A DNA stretch of 64,000 bases from Ignavibacteria bacterium (GCA_016720145.1 JADJXV010000003.1:124001-188000), one strand, 5' to 3'. Counted from the first letter of the stretch, positions 1-10,122 are shown. Made by a program: numbers and translations. The notes: generated by a model not told the origin, from the letters alone.

Positions 1-314
1 ACGAATAAAGGTAAAAATGTACCAATCATGTGAATAAGAAGCATAAGTATGGTAAACGGAATGAATCGCCTGAATAATAATCCCATGCCTATCATCACTT
101 CCCATATTCCAAGAGCAGGGACAAATATCGTCGATGGGAACCACGAAAAAGTAGCTTGCACCAGATCATGTGCCGGGCTGATTCCACCTATTTTCAAAGC
201 ACCGAACCATATATAAACAATTGCAAAGGCAATGCGCAGCCACAAAATGCCATACGTAGAAATTGATGTACTTTGCAGTAATACTAATGGGTTAATTTGA
301 GAATTTTTCTTCAT
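1..314 (-). CDS. DoxX-like membrane protein, 3' end cut by window edge
   Basis: The reverse strand is open from an ATG at 314 to the left edge, about 104 codons, so the C-terminus lies outside the window. The product is hydrophobic, with at least three likely membrane segments. It carries LWLRIAFAIVYIWFGALK near the N-terminus, followed by an LGIWEVMIGMGLLF segment, a layout typical of small DoxX-like or YkgB-like membrane proteins. I infer an inner-membrane protein; the substrate or partner is unknown. It diverges from the dehydrogenase at 596, and the roughly 280 bp between them should hold both promoters. The family call rests on general hydrophobic pattern and is moderate. Confidence 0.6.
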   Translation of the reverse strand, partial: MKKNSQINPLVLLQSTSISTYGILWLRIAFAIVYIWFGALKIGGISPAHDLVQATFSWFPSTIFVPALGIWEVMIGMGLLFRRFIPFTILMLLIHMIGTFLPLF

Positions 315-595
315 GATTTTACTTTTTGTTGGAGTAAAATATTGATACTCACTGTGGGAAATAGTTGAATTTTAGTCGATTAGCTCACAAAAATACAGAT
401 TATTTTTTGGAGCGAAATTGAAGTCCTGTCTGAGGTGAACTAATTTGCCGACGTAACTGTTAGATTTATACGTATTACCGAAATGTCTGTATTCAATTTC
501 AATCAACCTATCATTGAAAAACAAGTTCTGTGAACCGTTGTAATTCGGTAAATTTGCCGTTAATCCATCTTAACAAGAATATATAAAAGTACGAA

Positions 596-1480
596 GTGAA
601 AATAACAGAATCAACAGTAGCCGTTATCACCGGCGCTTCATCTGGAATAGGCGCAGCGCTTGCGATACAGCTTGCAAATCGTGGTGCTTCTGTTGCTCTT
701 GTAGCCCGTAGAAAACATCGACTTGATGAGCTTGTACAACGTATCACATCAAATGGTGGCAAGGCGGTGGCAATAGTTGCGGATGTATCTGTTAAGTCTC
801 AAGCAGAACAAGCTATTACAGATACTGTCAGCCATTTTGGTGGGATTTCACTCCTAATCAATAATGCCGGTAGAGGTAATGTGGGATCCGTTGAAGATAC
901 GACGAGTGAACAATTAACATCAATTTTTGGGGTGAATGTATTTGCATTATGGTACATGACAGCACCTGTACTTCCGATGATGAAAAATCAAGGATATGGA
1001 GCAATTGTCACGGTATCTAGCGTTGCGGGTGGAATTGGCTATCCCTATGATTCTGCGTATGTTGCTGCAAAACACGCTGCGATTGGGTTTCATGCATCTC
1101 TTCGAGCAGAACTTGTCGAAACAGGTGTAGAATCGTATGTAATATGTCCCGATGGTGTAAGTACCGAATGGAGTACAGTGACGGAGGGTGGAGTAATTGG
1201 TGATTTGTTTTTGGGAGGAATCAAACGTTCTCGTGTTATCGCAGAAAACCGTGAAATTCCACGTACTCCTCTTTCCCGTATGATATCTGCTGATACAGCC
1301 GCACAAATCATTATTGCCGGTATCGAATCCGGAGAAGAATCTGATATTTTTACTCATGATGGTACGAAAGATCGAGCAGTCCGTGCTGTAACAAATCGCG
1401 CTGAAGTAGAACGTGAAATGCTACCATTATTCTTAGGTATGCAAGCAGAATATGTAGAACTATATCCGCAAAAACATTAA
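596..1480 (+). CDS. Short-chain dehydrogenase/reductase (SDR)
   Basis: A classical SDR of 294 aa that should use NAD(P)(H) to oxidise or reduce an unknown alcohol/ketone. The sequence shows the Rossmann motif TGASSGIG (residues 12-19), NNAG (89-92), a serine pair at 141-142, and the catalytic Y155-x-x-x-K159 (YVAAK). The basic ARRK after beta-2 (37-40) hints at NADP(H). The start is a GTG at 596; no better ATG lies before the glycine motif. The long C-terminal tail after residue 200 is less typical and probably sets substrate choice. The patatin gene starts only 17 bp after the stop on the same strand, so the two are likely cotranscribed. Confidence 0.85.
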   Translation: MKITESTVAVITGASSGIGAALAIQLANRGASVALVARRKHRLDELVQRITSNGGKAVAIVADVSVKSQAEQAITDTVSHFGGISLLINNAGRGNVGSVEDTTSEQLTSIFGVNVFALWYMTAPVLPMMKNQGYGAIVTVSSVAGGIGYPYDSAYVAAKHAAIGFHASLRAELVETGVESYVICPDGVSTEWSTVTEGGVIGDLFLGGIKRSRVIAENREIPRTPLSRMISADTAAQIIIAGIESGEESDIFTHDGTKDRAVRAVTNRAEVEREMLPLFLGMQAEYVELYPQKH

Positions 1481-1497
1481 GTAACGTATTGTAATTC

Positions 1498-4215
1498 ATG
1501 AAACTTTTGCTACTCATTTGTACGATCGTCCTTGATGGATTGCTGCTGCAATGTGTAGCTTACGGCAGTATTGATTCAGCGAATACTTCACCTAGAGTGG
1601 TTACGTGGAAAATTCCAAATCGTGAAGTTTATCGCCCAAAAGTAGCTGTAGTCCTATCCGGCGGTGGAGCGAGAGGCATGGCGCAAATTGGCGTACTCAA
1701 GCAATTAGAACAAGCCGGTATCCCAATTGATTATATAGTAGGTACGAGTATTGGCGCTATAATTGGCGGACTGTACGCATCAGGTTATTCGGCAGTAGAA
1801 TTAGATTCTATCCTCGGGACTGCTGAATGGGAAAAAATCCTTTCTTTACGGAACGAACAGCAACGATCCGACTTATTTCTTGATCAGAAAATAGAGAATG
1901 ACCGAAGTTTGCTGACGGTGTGGTTCAATAATCTCAATGTCGTTATTCCCCAATCAATTTCCGGTGGTACACGGCTCACTTCTATGCTACAAGAGCTCGT
2001 GTGGAATGCTCCCTATCACGCCAGTGGTAATTTTGATAACCTGAAAATTCCCTTCCGCGCAGTAGCGACTGACCTTGTCAAAGGGAAAATGGTATCTCTC
2101 AGATCCGGAGACCTCGTCAATGCTATGAAAGCGAGCGCTACCGTACCACTTCGCTATTCTCCTCTGTCTATAGATTCGATGATATTAGTAGATGGAGGAC
2201 TATTGTCAAATGTACCGGTCGATGTCGCTGTAGAGTTTGCTCCTGATGTGATCATAGCTGTCAATACTACTTCACCAATGCTATCCCCTTCCGAACTCAA
2301 TACACCGTGGAATGTGGCCGATCAAGTAGTTACCACAATGATGCTTCAGCAGAATAGATCGTCTATTAGAACCCTCGGCAGCCATTTATTGGTAATCGAA
2401 CCTCAACTCAACAATTGGAAAAACACCGACTTTTCAGAACTACCTTGGCTTATATACCAAGGAGTTGCTGCGATGGCAGGTTCTACAGACTCTCTCCTTC
2501 ATTTACTCTCACACATCGAAGATTCTCTCTTTCAATTGGAGTATATTCACCCATTTATGCCTGCAAATACACTTTCTGTGCAATTAATTGGAGATAAATT
2601 TTCATCCAAAACTCTCCTTGCAGAAAACACAACATCTCCCTCGCTCAGTTCAATGGTACATGTCTCTGAAATTGGAAAATTTGTTCGCGAATCGATACCT
2701 CAAAATCAGTTATCTTCTATAGAGTCATTCTCATGGAAATTAGAAAAAAACACACTAGTAAGCACTGAAAATATATACCCTAATGTCAATCGTATCATCA
2801 TATTGGCTTCAAATTTAATAGACTCTATACTCAGTCTGCAGCCACTGACAATCTCGAAATATTCACCATCAGAAGTCAGAAAATTATCCAATCAGATTAT
2901 AGACCGTATGCGTACATCCGGACTTTCTTTTGGTAAAATTCAATCAATACAATTTGATTCAACACTCGGTTATATTACGATGAAAATTTCGGACGGAATA
3001 CTCAGTACAATTTACACTCATGGAAATGATATCGTTCCACAGTCAGTGATTGTCCGAGAATTTGAAACCAATACGACTACTCCCCTTCAAAGCTCAACAT
3101 TACTATCAAGTTGGGAAAATATTCATAATTCTAATTATTTTTCAAGAATAGATTTTACTCCGACTTATAACGATAGTGGAATGGTCGATATACATGTGAC
3201 CGTACAAAGCAAACCCAATGAACGCTTACGAATTGGGGCACGTATAGATAACGAGCGCAACGCACAAGCAGGTGTAGATTTTATACAAGAGCACCCGTTC
3301 GGTATAGATAATCGAGCATTTGTACGGTTGACCGGCGGTGGTCGCAACTTATCTGTTTTCACTGGCTTAGAAGCATTTCGTATATTCACCTCCTTTTGGT
3401 CAGACGCAATAATTGGATATTGGGATTCACGAGATATTTATACGTACAAACGCTCTGACAATCTACCGGGGAAACGATTCGAATTTGAAAGAAAAGGTGA
3501 GCAAACTGTTCAACGGCTTGGCTTGAGGGCAGAGCTTGGCCGACAGCTCGAGCGTAAAGGTAAATTTTCTATACAGTTCAGGTATGAGCACCAGCGACTA
3601 TTCGAGAAAAACACATCGCAACTTCCAGTATTTCAACCACTTTCATCAATTAAAATAGCAGCTAATTTTGATACACAAGATAGAAATGATCTGCCGGGTT
3701 CCGGTCGAATTCTCTCGATGAATCTCGAATCGAGTCTCATTAATTCACCGGATGCGCTGAGCTTCTCTAAAGTAGAATTCAAGTATAAATCTACGACAAG
3801 CGTGGGTGTACATGCTTTTAGTCCTTCGCTTCATTTTGGCTTTGGTGATGGTACGATGCCTCTATCCGAACAGTTTTCGCTGGGCGGTGAGGATATGTTT
3901 TATGGTAAAAGAGAAGATGAAGAACGCGGACGTCAAATAGCGCTAACATCTTTAGAATATAGAATTAAATCACCAATTAGTTTGTTTTTTGATACATATC
4001 TTTCCACTCGCTATGATATGGGAGCTGTTTGGGAGAATTTTTCTACTATTAAATTCAGTGGTCTCAAGCATGGCTTCGGGCTATCGCTGCAGCTCGATAC
4101 ACCACTCGGCATTGCAAAAGTATCCGTCGGTAGAAGTATATACTTTATTACCAATCCTGATGGTGCTGTGCGCGGACCTGTTCTTGGGTATTTCAGTATT
4201 GGTACCAAACTCTAA
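1498..4215 (+). CDS. Patatin-like phospholipase fused to Omp85-type barrel
   Basis: A 905-aa protein with an N-terminal signal sequence (hydrophobic residues 3-20). A patatin domain follows at about 47-245: oxyanion motif GGGARG (55-60), nucleophile Ser84 in GTSIG, and partner Asp232 in DGG. These make a Ser-Asp catalytic dyad, so lipid acyl hydrolysis is expected. The middle resembles POTRA-like domains, and the last 300 residues or so (IGARIDNERNAQAG onward, ending SIGTKL) look like an outer-membrane beta-barrel of the BamA/TamA superfamily. This is the architecture of PlpD-type (type Vd) autotransporters, so the lipase probably passes to or across the outer membrane. It follows the SDR gene and precedes a phosphatase gene by 19 bp. 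Confidence 0.88.
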   Translation: MKLLLLICTIVLDGLLLQCVAYGSIDSANTSPRVVTWKIPNREVYRPKVAVVLSGGGARGMAQIGVLKQLEQAGIPIDYIVGTSIGAIIGGLYASGYSAVELDSILGTAEWEKILSLRNEQQRSDLFLDQKIENDRSLLTVWFNNLNVVIPQSISGGTRLTSMLQELVWNAPYHASGNFDNLKIPFRAVATDLVKGKMVSLRSGDLVNAMKASATVPLRYSPLSIDSMILVDGGLLSNVPVDVAVEFAPDVIIAVNTTSPMLSPSELNTPWNVADQVVTTMMLQQNRSSIRTLGSHLLVIEPQLNNWKNTDFSELPWLIYQGVAAMAGSTDSLLHLLSHIEDSLFQLEYIHPFMPANTLSVQLIGDKFSSKTLLAENTTSPSLSSMVHVSEIGKFVRESIPQNQLSSIESFSWKLEKNTLVSTENIYPNVNRIIILASNLIDSILSLQPLTISKYSPSEVRKLSNQIIDRMRTSGLSFGKIQSIQFDSTLGYITMKISDGILSTIYTHGNDIVPQSVIVREFETNTTTPLQSSTLLSSWENIHNSNYFSRIDFTPTYNDSGMVDIHVTVQSKPNERLRIGARIDNERNAQAGVDFIQEHPFGIDNRAFVRLTGGGRNLSVFTGLEAFRIFTSFWSDAIIGYWDSRDIYTYKRSDNLPGKRFEFERKGEQTVQRLGLRAELGRQLERKGKFSIQFRYEHQRLFEKNTSQLPVFQPLSSIKIAANFDTQDRNDLPGSGRILSMNLESSLINSPDALSFSKVEFKYKSTTSVGVHAFSPSLHFGFGDGTMPLSEQFSLGGEDMFYGKREDEERGRQIALTSLEYRIKSPISLFFDTYLSTRYDMGAVWENFSTIKFSGLKHGFGLSLQLDTPLGIAKVSVGRSIYFITNPDGAVRGPVLGYFSIGTKL

Positions 4216-4234
4216 CTTTATATTTCTATAATTC

Positions 4235-5914
4235 ATGAATTCCTCCTCACTCATCAATCTTGAATCGTTACTCGAGCTCAGTGCTCGTCTTAATGAATCG
4301 AATGATGAAGAATTTATATTAAATTCGACGTTACTTACTCTGATGGGTAAATTACGAATTGTGCGTGCGTGTGCTCTCCTTCCCGACCTCGAACTAACAA
4401 CATTTGAAATTGCATTAGCAAAAGGACGCATAAATATAGAAAGTGTGAGGTATTTCGAGTTACGGACTTTTCGTGAATTAGACACTACTATTCCCTCAGA
4501 ACAGATATTATTAAATTCCGGATATGTCTATGGTATCCCAATATGTTATCACCATTCATTACTTGCAGGAATTTGCCTTGGTAAGCCGTTGCTTGGTGCA
4601 TTGACCTCCGAAGAACGCCACTATGCATCTCTAGTGTGTACAATTGCTGCGAATGCACTTCAAAATGCACGATCGACACAGTCACTCCTGCGCTCACGAA
4701 CACAAATCGAAATTCGCAATCAACTTGTGACGGCAATGTTTGAAATGAGCCGGGAATTCAGTACTGTATTATCGAAAGATCAGATTTTGAAAATGTTCTC
4801 ATACCGGCTCATGGGACAGCTCATGGTGAGTAGATTTTCTATGTTCCTTCGCAGACCTGATGATATATTTGAAGTAATTATCAATCGCCTCGGTGTAGAA
4901 ATACCACAGGATTTCTTACGTGAATTTGCCGGAATATCATTGCCTACCGTTACAGAATACATACCTACAAGTCATGATATTAAAGAATTTACCGAATCTC
5001 ATGGAATAAAAGTAATTTCCCAAATGATGATTCAAGGCGAAGTAAAAGGTGTACTTGTCGTCGGCAGAAAAATGCACGGTGAGCTGTATTCGAGGGATAA
5101 TATTTCATTCATAGAAGCACTTGGAAATACGACCATTTCTGCACTCGAAAATGCACGTTTATTCCAAGAAGAAGTCAATAAAAAGCGTCTCGAGAGCGAA
5201 CTCGCCCTTGCCCATGATATTCAGACAAAACTCCTCCCTGGGATTATACCTTCGTTGCCCGGATTTGATCTTGCTGCAGCGAGTATTTCCTCAAAACAAG
5301 TCGGTGGCGATTATTATGACTTTATTCAGCTTTCTACGACAGAAATGCTCATAGCGATTGCAGATGTTTCCGGTAAAGGTATGCCCGCTTCTCTTCTCAT
5401 GGCTAATGTACAAGCCGCGCTCCGAGTACTTGCACCACTTCGTCTTGACCTGCCGGATATGGTGGAACGTATCAATGCAATCATTTACCAGAACACCGGA
5501 GCCGATAAATTCATCACCTTTTTTTGTGGAATTATTGATTCTGATACAGGTCAATTCGCGTATATAAATGCAGGACATAACCCACCTATGCTTTTACGAA
5601 AAGACAAATCTATACACGAACTCAAAGAAGGCGGAATAATTCTCGGAATTTTGGATACGCCTCCACCCTATCGGATGGGGTACACAATTATCGAACGTGG
5701 CGAAACCTTACTCCTGTACACAGATGGTGTTTCTGAAGCAATGAATCCTAAAGATGAAGAATTTGGTGAAGCTCAGACAACGTCATTCTTGCGTGAATTT
5801 TCATCGTTACCGGCTGTGGATATTGTAGATAAGCTTATAGAAGCTGTGCAATATCATGCCGGAATTGCTCCACAATCTGATGATATTACACTCGCAATTA
5901 TCAAAAGGAATTAG
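4235..5914 (+). CDS. GAF-domain SpoIIE/RsbU-type serine phosphatase
   Basis: A 559-aa regulator, soluble by sequence. Residues about 10-300 look like two GAF-like sensor domains, a short helical linker at about 305-335 (ESELALAHDIQTKLLP) follows, and the C-terminal 220 residues form a PP2C-type SpoIIE domain. The phosphatase signature QVGGDYYDFI and the metal-binding acidic residues in ADVSGKGMPA and LLYTDGVSEAMN are present, as is the late SDDITLAIIK motif, so it should be catalytically active. In related systems such enzymes dephosphorylate anti-sigma-factor antagonists (partner switching), but no such partner is encoded here. It lies 19 bp after the patatin gene on the same strand, probably in one operon. 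Confidence 0.87.
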   Translation: MNSSSLINLESLLELSARLNESNDEEFILNSTLLTLMGKLRIVRACALLPDLELTTFEIALAKGRINIESVRYFELRTFRELDTTIPSEQILLNSGYVYGIPICYHHSLLAGICLGKPLLGALTSEERHYASLVCTIAANALQNARSTQSLLRSRTQIEIRNQLVTAMFEMSREFSTVLSKDQILKMFSYRLMGQLMVSRFSMFLRRPDDIFEVIINRLGVEIPQDFLREFAGISLPTVTEYIPTSHDIKEFTESHGIKVISQMMIQGEVKGVLVVGRKMHGELYSRDNISFIEALGNTTISALENARLFQEEVNKKRLESELALAHDIQTKLLPGIIPSLPGFDLAAASISSKQVGGDYYDFIQLSTTEMLIAIADVSGKGMPASLLMANVQAALRVLAPLRLDLPDMVERINAIIYQNTGADKFITFFCGIIDSDTGQFAYINAGHNPPMLLRKDKSIHELKEGGIILGILDTPPPYRMGYTIIERGETLLLYTDGVSEAMNPKDEEFGEAQTTSFLREFSSLPAVDIVDKLIEAVQYHAGIAPQSDDITLAIIKRN

Positions 5915-6114
5915 TGCGTAATTTTGATTCTTACAGGTTCTATTTTCACAGCATTCTGCGATCGACCTTACAACTCACTGTATATTTAGGTAGAATGATA
6001 AGTTCAATGTCTGTAGTGAAGACTTCAAATGCTCTCTTCCACACAATTTCCCGTATTTTTGTTAATCAATACAAATTGTAGCTATGCTCAATTCTATACT
6101 TTCTAAAAATTATA

Positions 6115-6140
6115 TTAATTCAATCCTTTGATTGAATTAA
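6115..6140 (+). promoter_or_regulatory. Perfect 11-bp inverted repeat before the cyclase gene
   Basis: An 11-bp arm (6115-6125) pairs perfectly with 6130-6140 across a 4-nt loop (CTTT). It ends 28 bp before the cyclase ATG at 6169. There is no T-tract, so it does not look like a terminator. It could be a dimeric operator or a leader hairpin near the ribosome-binding region. Function is inferred from position only. Confidence 0.45.
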
Positions 6141-6168
6141 TGAATTCAGCTCTACTATAATTTCGTCT

Positions 6169-7431
6169 ATGATACTTAATGAAATTCAGACTCTCCTTCA
6201 ATCGGCAAGGCAAGCTGAGGAAGACAAGCGCTTTTCCGATGCTGAGCAGCTGATTATTCAGCTTTTAGATATTCTTCACCATGACAGTGCTCCTCCTCCA
6301 TCTCCTTTATTTGATACAAACTATTCATTAACAACTACCAAAGAGTATTTATCGTATAGTCCACAAATATACAAGCTCGCAGGGTCGATTTATTATCATT
6401 TAAGTGATTTTAGCAAGTCATTGCAATATCAGATTATAGCGTTAGATTTATGGGAGCAGTTCAACGACGATATATCAGCTATTGAACAATTAATATCCAT
6501 TGCTGCACTGTATTCCCATGATGTGTTAGACCCAAATAAAGCAGAAGAATATCTCCTAAGAGCGCTCGAAATGTGCATTGAAATACATTCAAAAAAATTG
6601 GAATCACAAATTCATGAGCGACTGGCAGACTTGTACATCGACCAACAAGAATGGAGTAAATTTGCTGAGCATTTTCGTCGGTATGTCCTTGTGAAGGATG
6701 AAGTTCAAGCAGAAGAGGCACGCGAGCTTGCATTACGCTATGAGCGTGAAAAAGAAAATGCACGACTTGAAGCTACCGAAACATTACTCTACAGAATGTT
6801 GCCTCCGACGATCGTCACCCGCATGATGAACGGTGAAACAAAAATTGCAGATCACCATGAAAGTATTTCAATCTTATTTGCTGATATTGTTGGATTTACA
6901 CCAATCGCAACTAATATGTCTGCCTCTTCATTACTTGCATTTATGAATATGCTTTTTGAACGCTATGATGAGATTGCGTTGAAGTACGGTTGTGAACGAA
7001 TTAAGACTATAGGAGACGGTTATTTAGCAATATGTGGAGCGCCGGTCTTTGCAGAAGATCATGTACTTCGGATTACCAATATGGCGTTGGAAATGCTGAA
7101 GTATGCGAAGAATTCCGATCACCAATCAGAATTACCGGAAGGGATGGAATTTTTAGTACGAATCGGCTTGCATTGCGGACCTATTGTAGCGGGAGTGATT
7201 GGCACAGGCAAGATAAGCTATGATATTTATGGCGATAGCGTCAATATTGCGGCACGTATGGAGTCGCATAGCGAGCCCAGTAAAATACATGTGAGTAAAG
7301 AGTTTAGAGATCAATTCCTGCAACTGTATCCCGATACTTCCTTGACTTTTATAGACCGAGGTACATTGGAAATCAAAGGGAAAGGAATGATGAATACTTT
7401 TTATGTAGAACGCATGTCAAGTATTAGTTGA
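6169..7431 (+). CDS. TPR-containing class III adenylate cyclase
   Basis: A 420-aa cytoplasmic cyclase. Residues about 1-180 are helical and TPR-like, followed by a coiled linker (AEEARELALRYEREKENARLE is the start of it) and the cyclase domain at about 225-415. Catalytic residues are visible: metal Asp239 (LFADIVGFT) and Asp283 (TIGDGY), transition-state Asn359 and Arg363 (VNIAARM). The purine-selecting pair is Lys279 (RIKTIGDGY) and Asp352 (SYDIYGD), the pattern of adenylate rather than guanylate cyclases, so cAMP is the expected product. The TPR part probably senses a protein partner. It lies downstream of the phosphatase gene with a 254-bp gap, so it may have its own promoter. Start ATG chosen as the first in frame. 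Confidence 0.9.
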   Translation: MILNEIQTLLQSARQAEEDKRFSDAEQLIIQLLDILHHDSAPPPSPLFDTNYSLTTTKEYLSYSPQIYKLAGSIYYHLSDFSKSLQYQIIALDLWEQFNDDISAIEQLISIAALYSHDVLDPNKAEEYLLRALEMCIEIHSKKLESQIHERLADLYIDQQEWSKFAEHFRRYVLVKDEVQAEEARELALRYEREKENARLEATETLLYRMLPPTIVTRMMNGETKIADHHESISILFADIVGFTPIATNMSASSLLAFMNMLFERYDEIALKYGCERIKTIGDGYLAICGAPVFAEDHVLRITNMALEMLKYAKNSDHQSELPEGMEFLVRIGLHCGPIVAGVIGTGKISYDIYGDSVNIAARMESHSEPSKIHVSKEFRDQFLQLYPDTSLTFIDRGTLEIKGKGMMNTFYVERMSSIS

Positions 7432-7562
7432 AAATCAGTAATCAGTTTGGAATTCTTCCATCGGAAATTCATTTTAATTTGATTTGCATACGACGGCAAT
7501 TTGCAGTATTTTGAGTGCGTCCGAGAAAGTCAACGTAAAGTACCACCATATTCGTAGGGATT

Positions 7563-8483
7563 ATGACAGTTACAATTGATAAATATTCAGGATTCTGCTG
7601 GGGGGTTGTGCGAACAGTACAAATTGCCGAGGAAAGTTTGATGGCGAATCAGCAGGTCTATGTGCTGGGGAATATTATTCATAACCCAAGGGAAATAGAA
7701 CGCTTAGAGCGCAAAGGTCTCAAGACTATCACTGTGAATGATTTTAATTCCATTGCTCACACAGGTTCAAAAGTCTTAATTAGAGCACATGGTGAGCCGC
7801 CGGCTACCTACCGAAAAGCATTAGATTTAGGAATTGAAATTATTGATGCAACATGTCCTGTCGTGACAAAGCTGCAAGAACGTGCCCGTAAATTCTACAT
7901 TAAAGGGTACCAAGTCGTGGTATTTGGGAAGAAAGATCACGCTGAAGTGTTGGGAGTACGTGGAGTCTGCAATGATGAATGTATCGTCATTGAGAATGCA
8001 CAAGAAGCATTTGATCTCGTAAATTTGACAAAAAAACAGTGCTTTTTCTCTCAGACTACGATGGATAGACCGGGCTTTATTCTAGTAGCTAAAGCAATGA
8101 AAGATAAGATCACTGAAGAAGTTATAATCGACTCAATCGAGAATATAGCTACAGAATTTCATGCAAAAGATACGATTTGCGGGCAAGTGTCCGGTCGTGA
8201 AAATCATTTGACCAAGTTTGCACAAGATAATGATGTCATTATTTTTGCAGCCGGCAAAGCCTCTTCGAATGGCAAAGTACTCTTTGATGTTTGTAAAGCA
8301 GCAAATGCTCGTACTTATTTCATCGAAGACATTTCCGAGCTCCTTCCTCAATGGTTTGAAGGAGTAGAAAACGTCGGTATCAGCGGCGCAACAAGCACAC
8401 CGCAGTGGTATATGGAGCTCGTCAAATCTGCAATCGAGGGGAAAATTCCTGCTTTAGACTACGAGCTCGCAGTACTACAATAA
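7563..8483 (+). CDS. ispH: 4-hydroxy-3-methylbut-2-enyl diphosphate reductase (IspH)
   Basis: The last enzyme of the MEP isoprenoid pathway, turning HMBPP into IPP and DMAPP with a [4Fe-4S] cluster. At 306 aa it is normal family length. The three cluster cysteines are Cys12 (GFCWGV), Cys98 (DATCPVV) and Cys206 (DTICGQVSGREN), and substrate histidines are His40 (NIIHNP) and His76 (IRAHGEPP). The C-terminal SGATSTPQW motif is also present. The start ATG puts the first cysteine at the expected distance. Transcribed on its own, 131 bp after the cyclase gene; a small membrane-protein gene follows. Confidence 0.95.
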   Translation: MTVTIDKYSGFCWGVVRTVQIAEESLMANQQVYVLGNIIHNPREIERLERKGLKTITVNDFNSIAHTGSKVLIRAHGEPPATYRKALDLGIEIIDATCPVVTKLQERARKFYIKGYQVVVFGKKDHAEVLGVRGVCNDECIVIENAQEAFDLVNLTKKQCFFSQTTMDRPGFILVAKAMKDKITEEVIIDSIENIATEFHAKDTICGQVSGRENHLTKFAQDNDVIIFAAGKASSNGKVLFDVCKAANARTYFIEDISELLPQWFEGVENVGISGATSTPQWYMELVKSAIEGKIPALDYELAVLQ

Positions 8484-8527
8484 TTTCAAATAGTTAACAA
8501 TTATATCTACATTTTTTGAGGTGAATT

Positions 8528-8692
8528 ATGATGGCAATTAATTTAATTCTTATTGCAGTTGCAGCTTTTGTGCTCACCATTGCTTTTATAGTAATTGCAC
8601 AGGAAATCAGTGTGTTGCTTGGATTAGGGTTGTTTATTGCATGTTGCTATGGGGCTTATAAAGTTATCGGTTCGCGCCTGACCAAATTGTAA
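8528..8692 (+). CDS. Small hydrophobic membrane protein (54 aa)
   Basis: A short open frame encoding 54 residues with one or two membrane segments (residues 4-24 and 29-46), a short loop with Glu26, and a basic tail ending SRLTKL. A good Shine-Dalgarno (GAGGTG at 8518-8523) sits 4 nt before the first ATG (8528) and 7 nt before a second adjacent ATG (8531); the second spacing is the better one. It follows ispH by 44 bp and stops 8 bp before the Fic gene. I recognise no family. The ribosome-binding site and clean hydrophobic pattern argue that it is real. Confidence 0.6.
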   Translation: MMAINLILIAVAAFVLTIAFIVIAQEISVLLGLGLFIACCYGAYKVIGSRLTKL

Positions 8693-8700
8693 GTAGTACT

Positions 8701-10122
8701 ATGAATCAAGTCCCTGATATGCTGAATGCGCTACAAACTTCAATTAATACAATTGAAGAACAAAGTGCAAAATTGAAATTGCTCTTGCCAATGCAAGTGG
8801 AGTTTCAGCAAATATTGGATAAGAAATTCCGCATGGAATTTAATTACAACTCTAACCATTTAGAGGGAAATACACTAACGTATGGCGAGACTGAGCTACT
8901 CTTAATTTTTGATCGAACTACCGGTAATCATTCTCATCGAGAATATGAGGAAATGAAAGCCCATGATGTAGCATTTCAATTAATAGATACTTGGGCAAAA
9001 GATCAAGATAGACCATTAACAGAATCAGACATTAGAAATCTTCATAAGTCTTTGCTTATCAGGTCGTATTGGAGTAAAGCTATCACATCGGATGGACAAA
9101 ATACTCAAAGACAAATTCAAGTAGGTGACTACAAAAAACACCCAAACACCGTAATTCTTTCCAATGGTGAAAAATTTGAATTTGCCTCAGTCACAGATAC
9201 TCCCATTTTAATGAGTGAGCTGATTAAATGGTATCATGAGGAAGAAAAAAAAGATGTATTTCCTCCATTTGTAATAGCAGCCCTTTTTCATTATAAGTTC
9301 GTTAGGATTCATCCCTTTGATGATGGGAATGGTAGAATTGCACGCCTCTTGATGAACTATATTTTGCTCAAAAATAATTTGCCACCGGTGGTTATTAAAT
9401 CTGCTGATAAAGCAGGCTACCTCACCGCCCTCAATAAGGCAGATACCGGTGACTTAGATTCATTTATTTACTACATTGCCAAGCAGTTAGAATGGAGCTT
9501 GGATCTGAGTATTAAAGCTGCTCATGGTGAAAGCATTGAAGAACCCGATGATGTGGATAAGGAAATTTCGATTTGGAAAAAACAGGTTTCAACAAACTCA
9601 GTTGAAACTTTACGCCGAAATGATGAATTGATTTATCATCTTTATACTAATGGAATTAAGGAACTTTTTGTTAAGTTAGAAGATAAGTTCAAACAGTTAC
9701 ATGATGTTTTTCATAAATCACTGTTTTTGCATATAAAAATGGTAGTCGCAAGATGACGAGGAAGGAATACAGTGGTTAGATAGAATTTTAGAAAGATAGA
9801 AAATCCAGATATCCCCTTTGACTATTTAGCACCCCAATCTACAATCAAAGATACATACAACAATATTTACATTCAATTAACCCTTCAAGATTATAAATTT
9901 GATGAGAAGAACCCTTTCAGTATTCAATCTACTTTAAAAATTGTTTTCCATCATTACAAATACGATATTCTATACAATGATGCAAAAATCATGGAAAAAA
10001 GCTACCGTGAGTATTTGACATCTGAAGAAATACTGCAGATTGTGGCAGATAGTGTGAAAGCTGTATTTCAAGAAATTAAGGAAAAATCAGATAAAGATCG
10101 TATTATTTATCATAAATCTTGA
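8701..10122 (+). pseudogene. Fic-domain protein, frame disrupted near the C-terminus
   Basis: The first 351 codons encode a Fic protein that transfers AMP (or a related group) from a nucleotide to target hydroxyls. The catalytic motif HPFDDGNGRIAR is at 204-215 with His204, and an N-terminal inhibitory motif S51-N-H-L-E55-G-N marks a class II, self-inhibited Fic. The frame stops at 9754 (TGA). Coding resumes out of frame at about 9746-9796 (DDEEGIQWLDRI), then returns to the original frame at about 9784-10122 (PDIPFDYLAPQ to IIYHKS). Together these give about 470 residues, in the range of long Bacteroidota Fic proteins. Two compensating indels, or sequencing errors, explain this. The Fic core itself is intact, so a shortened product could still be active. 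Confidence 0.75.

Noticed and set aside
947..1357. Long reverse-strand frame inside the dehydrogenase gene
   Set aside because: Fully antisense to a well-supported SDR with catalytic motifs; the translation is Cys/Arg-rich with no recognisable domain.
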